DNA of 64,000 nt from Longimicrobiales bacterium (GTDB taxonomy: Bacteria > Gemmatimonadota > Gemmatimonadetes > Longimicrobiales > Gaopeijiaceae): positions 580,927 to 644,926 of the forward strand of contig OY282361.1 of assembly GCA_958295645.1 (NCBI GenBank). The letters run 5' to 3'. This document shows positions 60,211 through 64,000 of this stretch, one piece after another (position 1 is the stretch's first letter; every line of letters starts with the position of its first letter). Both the position numbers and the translations under genes were made by a program. The notes beneath the pieces are model-generated. The model saw nothing but the letters and a program-made list of their open reading frames with translations, was not told where the DNA came from and searched no databases.

Positions 60211-60312
60211 TCATTTCTTGATGTCTCCCTCTGCAACAGCGATGTAGTACAGTTCCGCTCCAGCGAGCAGGAGCAGAACACAGGACACGACGAAGACTTC
60301 CATGTTGCTCAT
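60211..60312 (-). CDS. 33-residue single-helix membrane peptide
   Basis: A short ORF with a perfect ribosome binding site, AAAGGAG six bases before the ATG at 60312. The product begins MSNMEVFVVSCVLLLLAG, continues AELYYIAVAEGDIKK and stops with TGA. It is one membrane helix with a polar, lysine-ending C-terminus. The DNA here is less GC-rich than its surroundings. I recognise no family; size and layout resemble small subunits or regulators of membrane complexes. It lies 25 bp before the mazG-like gene on the same strand, so the two are probably co-transcribed. Confidence 0.5.
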   Translation of the reverse strand: MSNMEVFVVSCVLLLLAGAELYYIAVAEGDIKK

Positions 60313-60574
60313 TTTAGTCTCCTTTCAGAACCACGTATTGCAGAGCCTCTGAGACTACGGCGACCAAGCACGCAGCCGCCAATGTCGGCCAACCCCGCGC
60401 GGTCGCAGTACGGGAATAAAGGCGACCTCGGAGGAAAACGCAAACACTGCGTCTTCTTCGGAGCAACAGCGGGCAACGCCGCCGAAATCCATCGCGCGCG
60501 CATTATGTTTCGACGGGATCGGCGATCCGGGGCCGAACCTGCGGGCCTCCTGCAACAGAGACGGATCGCCAGCC

Positions 60575-61762
60575 TTGCATCCAGCATCCGGCACACGAGT
60601 TCTGGCCAGCAGCGCGCCGCCGCTGTCCGCCGACCCGAACGAGCGCGCTTGGGTCGAAATCGATGGCGGCGCGCTCCTGCGCAACTTGGAGCGGGTCCGA
60701 GAGGCCGCTGCCCCGGGCGCGAAGCTGATCCCGATGGTGAAGTCCGACGCCTACGGCATCGGGGTGCGGCGCGCGGTCGCGACGTTGCAGAGGGCCCGTC
60801 CGTTCGGATTCGGAGTCGCAACCGTTGCGGAGGGCGCCGAGCTGCGGCGCATGGGCGTGCGCGAGCCGGTCGTGATTCTCTGCCCGGTTCCACCCTCCAC
60901 GCTCGCGACCGCCGTGCAGGCCGGCCTCGTCCCCTGCGTTTCCGATCTCTCGGCGCTCGCCGCCCTTCGCGAAGCCGCGGCTGCGGCCCCTGGCCCCGTT
61001 CCCTTCCAGATCGAAGTGGACACGGGGATGGGCCGGGCCGGGTTCTGCCTGCACGAGCGGTCCGGCTGGTGGGAGGCCGTCGCGGCCGCCGCCCGGGGCA
61101 ACCTGCGCCTCTTCGGCGTGTTCACGCACCTGCACTCGGCCGACGAGCCCGACTTGGCCAGCGCCCGCCGCCAGGTCGAACGCTTCGACGAGTTCGCCGC
61201 CTGGGTCCGCCAGGCGCCGGAAGCGCAGGAGGACATGCTCTTCCACTGTTCCAACAGCGCAGGCGCCCTTCGCCTCCGCTCCGTCGCCGAAAACGCCGTG
61301 CGGCCGGGAATCTTCCTCTACGGAGGATGCTCGTTCGAGGCCCCGGTCCGCCCGGAGCCGGTGGTGGCGCTGCAGGCGCGCATCGCGCTCGTCAGGGACG
61401 TGCCCGAGGGGACGACTGCGGGCTACGGAGCCACCTACCGCGCCTCCGGCCGGGAACGCTGGGCCACCGTGGCCGCCGGCTACGGCGACGGCCTGCCGCG
61501 GAGCCTCGGAAACAAGGGGGCCGCCTTGGTCGCCGGAGGCACGGCGAGGATCGTCGGACGGGTCTCCATGAACGCCGTGGTGCTCCGTCTGGGGGCCGAC
61601 GTGCCCGCAACCGTCACCGCCGGAGATGTCGTTACCTTTGTCGGGGGCGACTCCGGGTCGGAAACCAGCTTGGAGCGCGTCGCGGAGGCCGCGGGGACGA
61701 TCGGCTACGAGATTCTGACCGGCCTTTCGCCCAAGTTGCCCAGAACCTGGCTGGAATCCTGA
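60575..61762 (+). CDS. alr: Alanine racemase
   Basis: 395 residues from a TTG at 60575, the only start in frame near the homologous region. It makes D-alanine for peptidoglycan with PLP. The PLP lysine is in 'KLIPMVKSDAYGIGVRRAVA' (about residue 55; SDAYG in place of the common ADAYG). Other motifs: 'IEVDTGMGRAGFC', 'FTHLHSADEPD', 'FHCSNSAGAL', 'VRPGIFLYGG', 'GYGATYRASG' with the second catalytic Tyr region, 'AAGYGDGLPRSLGNKGAALV' and 'GRVSMNAVVL'. It starts the operon alr, cdd, lipoprotein, outer-membrane-type protein; the cdd start overlaps its stop as TGATG. Confidence 0.93.
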   Translation: MHPASGTRVLASSAPPLSADPNERAWVEIDGGALLRNLERVREAAAPGAKLIPMVKSDAYGIGVRRAVATLQRARPFGFGVATVAEGAELRRMGVREPVVILCPVPPSTLATAVQAGLVPCVSDLSALAALREAAAAAPGPVPFQIEVDTGMGRAGFCLHERSGWWEAVAAAARGNLRLFGVFTHLHSADEPDLASARRQVERFDEFAAWVRQAPEAQEDMLFHCSNSAGALRLRSVAENAVRPGIFLYGGCSFEAPVRPEPVVALQARIALVRDVPEGTTAGYGATYRASGRERWATVAAGYGDGLPRSLGNKGAALVAGGTARIVGRVSMNAVVLRLGADVPATVTAGDVVTFVGGDSGSETSLERVAEAAGTIGYEILTGLSPKLPRTWLES

Positions 61763-62175
61763 TGGTTGATGCCCCCAAGTCGCTGGTCGAGACCGCCTTC
61801 GCGGCCGTTGCGCGCGCCCATGCGCCCTATTCGCGCTTGCGGGTGGGCGCGGCGCTGGAGACGGATTCCGGCGAATGCTTCGCGGGATGCAACGTCGAGA
61901 ACGCCTCCTACGGGCTGACGCTGTGTGCGGAACGGGCGGCGGTTGCCGTCGCGGTCGCCGCCGGCCAACGCCGCTTCCGCCGGCTGGTGGTGGCCACCGA
62001 CTGCGAGCGGGTCGTGCCTCCGTGCGGCGCCTGCCGGCAGTTCCTGGCCGAGTTCGGGCCGGACCTCGAGGTCTTCGGCGTTGCGGTCTCGGAGACGAAG
62101 CGCTGGTTGCTGCGCGAACTCCTCCCCGAGCCTTTCGAGTTCGCACCGCCCGGCGGCCCGGGAGACGGCCGGTGA
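61762..62175 (+). CDS. cdd: Cytidine deaminase
   Basis: 137 residues, the size of the homotetrameric type. It deaminates cytidine and deoxycytidine in pyrimidine salvage. The zinc site is complete: 'CNVENASYGLTLCAERAAV' with Cys-Ala-Glu (ligand plus proton shuttle) and 'VPPCGACRQFLAEF' with the two further Cys. 'APYSRLRVGAALE' is the usual substrate strand. The start overlaps the alr stop and the stop overlaps the next gene (GTGA). Confidence 0.94.
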   Translation: MVDAPKSLVETAFAAVARAHAPYSRLRVGAALETDSGECFAGCNVENASYGLTLCAERAAVAVAVAAGQRRFRRLVVATDCERVVPPCGACRQFLAEFGPDLEVFGVAVSETKRWLLRELLPEPFEFAPPGGPGDGR

Positions 62176-63500
62176 CGCTGCGCTCGGCCGTCGCCGCAAT
62201 CGCAGTCGCAGTGGTCGCGAGCGCCTGCCAGGAGCAGCTCCCGACGTCGGCGCGCGACACGCTGATTCCGGCGGGAATCGTCGTCGAGGTCGTGCTGCCC
62301 TTCGACGAGTTCGGATCCGACCTTCGCGTCTACGGCGGATTCGGGCGGACCTCGGAGCGGGGCGGGGGATTCGTCGCGCACGAGTTCGGCGCAGGCACGG
62401 ATCCCGATGCGCCGGCTCGCCCGGGCCTTCAGGCGACGACCCTGATCGGGTTCGGCGGCTATCCCGCCTCCGCCTCCGTTCGCGACACGGCCGGAACGAC
62501 CCGGACGGACTCCTCTCTCACCTTCCTTTCGGGCCGCATCTACGCCGCCTTCGACACCGTGGGCAGCGTCGCGCCCGGCCCGGTCGGGCTGGTCGTGCAC
62601 GAGATCGCGGACCCCTGGGACAGGACGACCGCCACATGGGAGTTCGCCGTGGACACTGCGGGCGACCCCACCCCTTGGTCGGCGCCCGGCGGCGGATCGC
62701 CCCAGGAGATCGGCCGCGCGACGTGGGACCGCGCGCAGGGGGATTCCGTCTTCGTTTCGGTGGACTCGGCGCTCGTCCACGCCTGGGCCGACACCGCCCG
62801 CGACTTCCACGGAATCCGCCTGGAGGCCAGCACCCCGGGGACGCGGCTCGAGCTGCGCGGCCTGGGCCTGAGACTGCAGACGCGGCCCAGCCTCAACCCG
62901 GACACGCTGCTCGACCTCGCCGTGTCCGCCCGCAGCAGCACCTTCATCTACGACCCGCCCGCTCCCCCGCCCGCACCCGGCGAGGCGCGCGTCGGCGGCG
63001 TCCCGGCCTGGCGAACGGTGCTGAACGTCGCGGAGCCCGCCGACCTGAACGGCCCTCCGTCTCTCTGCGCCGCGGTTCCGTGCCCCGTGCGCATCGAAGA
63101 CCGGCACGTTTCCTACGCGGGCTTGCAGCTCTTCTCGCGAGTCCCGGCCGCGGCCTACGCTCCCTCCGACACGCTGGCCATCGAGGTCCGCACCGTGCTG
63201 GCGCCGGCCTTCCTGCCCAAGTCCCCGCTGGGACCGTCCATCACCGGCCTGACCGGGGAACGGCTCGCCCCGGAGTGGTTCGCGCCGCCCGCGGGCGAAG
63301 TGGTCGAGATTCCGGTGACCGGGCTCGTGCGGGGCCTGCTGAACGAGGAGACTTCGGACGGCGCCCGCGCCTCCAGAGCCATCGCCCTCCTCTCGGTCCT
63401 CGAGCCCCTGTCGCTCGAATACGTCTCCTTCGAGAGCGAAGACCCGGCCCGCAGGCCCCGTCTGCGGTTGATCCTCAGCTTCTCCGAAGGCGGCGGATGA
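62172..63500 (+). CDS. Lipoprotein of unknown function
   Basis: 442 residues from a GTG overlapping the cdd stop. The start 'VTLRSAVAAIAVAVVASAC' is a lipoprotein signal with the lipobox Cys at about 19. The mature protein is long, beta-rich and Thr/Pro/Asp-rich with no enzyme motif I recognise; 'TTATWEFAVDTAGDPTPW' and 'GLQLFSRVPAAAYAPSDTLA' hint at repeated extracellular beta domains of the kind seen in DNRLRE-like proteins. It overlaps the following secreted outer-membrane-type gene by ATGA, so the pair probably works together at the outer membrane. Function unknown. Confidence 0.7.
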   Translation: MTLRSAVAAIAVAVVASACQEQLPTSARDTLIPAGIVVEVVLPFDEFGSDLRVYGGFGRTSERGGGFVAHEFGAGTDPDAPARPGLQATTLIGFGGYPASASVRDTAGTTRTDSSLTFLSGRIYAAFDTVGSVAPGPVGLVVHEIADPWDRTTATWEFAVDTAGDPTPWSAPGGGSPQEIGRATWDRAQGDSVFVSVDSALVHAWADTARDFHGIRLEASTPGTRLELRGLGLRLQTRPSLNPDTLLDLAVSARSSTFIYDPPAPPPAPGEARVGGVPAWRTVLNVAEPADLNGPPSLCAAVPCPVRIEDRHVSYAGLQLFSRVPAAAYAPSDTLAIEVRTVLAPAFLPKSPLGPSITGLTGERLAPEWFAPPAGEVVEIPVTGLVRGLLNEETSDGARASRAIALLSVLEPLSLEYVSFESEDPARRPRLRLILSFSEGGG

Positions 63501-64000
63501 GCCCCGTGCGAAGCCTCCGCCGGCCGCGACGGCGCCTCTCCATGCGGGCGAGACTTCCCGCCTTCCTCGCCGGAGTCTTGCTGGCGGCGTCGGCCTTGCC
63601 GAACCAGACCTCGGCGCAGTCGCTCATGGGCGTCCGCGGCTTGGGCATCCTCGGCGGAGCGGCAGGCGGCCGGGCCTCGGCGGCGGGCAACCTCGGCATC
63701 GGCCTCGCGGGAGTGGAGATTTCGGCCACCGACCCGACCGCCGGCAGCGGCCTCGCCTTTCCCACGATCAGCGTGACGATGCAGCCCACCTGGGGCGAAT
63801 TCGAGTTGGGTCAGGAGCGGGGCGACGTCCGCGTCACCCGTTTTCCCCTGATCGGAATCGCGTTTCCGGTCGCCGCAGCCGGGGGCGTGTTCACGGCGGC
63901 TGTTTCGGGGCAGATGGACCAGCGGTGGGCCGGGGAAGTGCCCCGCGTCGTGGACATCGGAGCCGGCGTGCCGGTCTCCGATCGCTTCGAGGCCGACGGA
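63497..64000 (+). CDS. Secreted, probably outer-membrane beta-barrel protein, 5' part only
   Basis: 168 codons are visible, open to the window end. A basic start 'MSPVRSLRRPRRRLSMRARL' precedes 'PAFLAGVLLAASALPNQTSA', a signal peptide ending near 'SAQ'. The mature part has alternating strands: 'SAAGNLGIGLAGVEISATDP', 'LAFPTISVTMQPTWGEFELG', 'TRFPLIGIAFPVAAAGGVFT' and 'AAVSGQMDQRW', which read like the first strands of an FadL/OmpP1-type or similar barrel. Start overlaps the lipoprotein stop (ATGA). The barrel family cannot be fixed from this fragment. Confidence 0.65.
   Translation, partial: MSPVRSLRRPRRRLSMRARLPAFLAGVLLAASALPNQTSAQSLMGVRGLGILGGAAGGRASAAGNLGIGLAGVEISATDPTAGSGLAFPTISVTMQPTWGEFELGQERGDVRVTRFPLIGIAFPVAAAGGVFTAAVSGQMDQRWAGEVPRVVDIGAGVPVSDRFEADG

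Noticed and set aside
1-64000. CRISPR array, insertion sequence or prophage
   Set aside because: No regularly spaced repeats, transposase, integrase or phage structural genes are visible; the short repeats found are two- or three-copy local duplications.

Overview
The window is about 64 kb of high-GC DNA from a Gram-negative bacterium. It encodes a Wza-like SLBB exporter, an outer-membrane-type secreted protein, lipoproteins, and a MurE with the DNPR motif of meso-diaminopimelate-type enzymes. High GC, many GTG starts, dense 4-nt gene overlaps and the mix of DUF4097, DUF2911 and SxtJ/DUF5989/carbamoyltransferase genes suggest Gemmatimonadota or a close lineage. That placement is inference: no rRNA or tRNA was recognised.

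Layout. 1-6.3 kb: tail of an SLBB polysaccharide export protein, a three-gene membrane Rieske/ferric-reductase-like operon (minus), a GT2 glycosyltransferase coupled to an O-antigen ligase/polymerase, and a PhzF-family protein (minus). 6.5-10.3 kb: formate-tetrahydrofolate ligase, then a two-subunit sodium/substrate symporter. 10.3-15.4 kb (minus): a broken lipoprotein/LRR/metalloprotease gene with four frameshifts, an APC permease and two small membrane proteins. 15.6-21.5 kb: an operon of acyl-CoA synthetase, a symporter fused to an SxtJ domain, DUF5989 and a carbamoyltransferase. 21.5-28.3 kb: a formate dehydrogenase module, fdhB-fdhA (minus) divergent from fdhD-mobAB (plus); fdhA has an in-frame UGA at the canonical selenocysteine site followed by a SECIS-like hairpin. 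28.3-33.2 kb: DUF4097, DUF2911, a TPR protein and a methyltransferase.

33.4-58.5 kb holds a long division and cell wall (dcw) cluster: MraZ box, mraZ, rsmH, ftsL, ftsI, murE, murF, mraY, murD, ftsW, murG, murC, ftsQ, ftsA, ftsZ, then an M23 peptidase, a VWA-like membrane protein, ftsY and recG, with asnS behind its own likely promoter. murB and ddl are absent here. 58.6-64 kb: D-2-hydroxyacid dehydrogenase, a half-length MazG and a 33-residue membrane peptide (both minus), then the operon alr, cdd, lipoprotein and a secreted outer-membrane-type protein cut by the window end.

Formate dehydrogenase, its sulfurtransferase FdhD, molybdenum cofactor guanylylation (MobAB) and formate-THF ligase together make a coherent formate/one-carbon set. 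Most co-directional junctions are NTGA or TGATG overlaps, implying translational coupling. At two of them, after ftsZ and after the M23 peptidase, the only start that fits is CTG.
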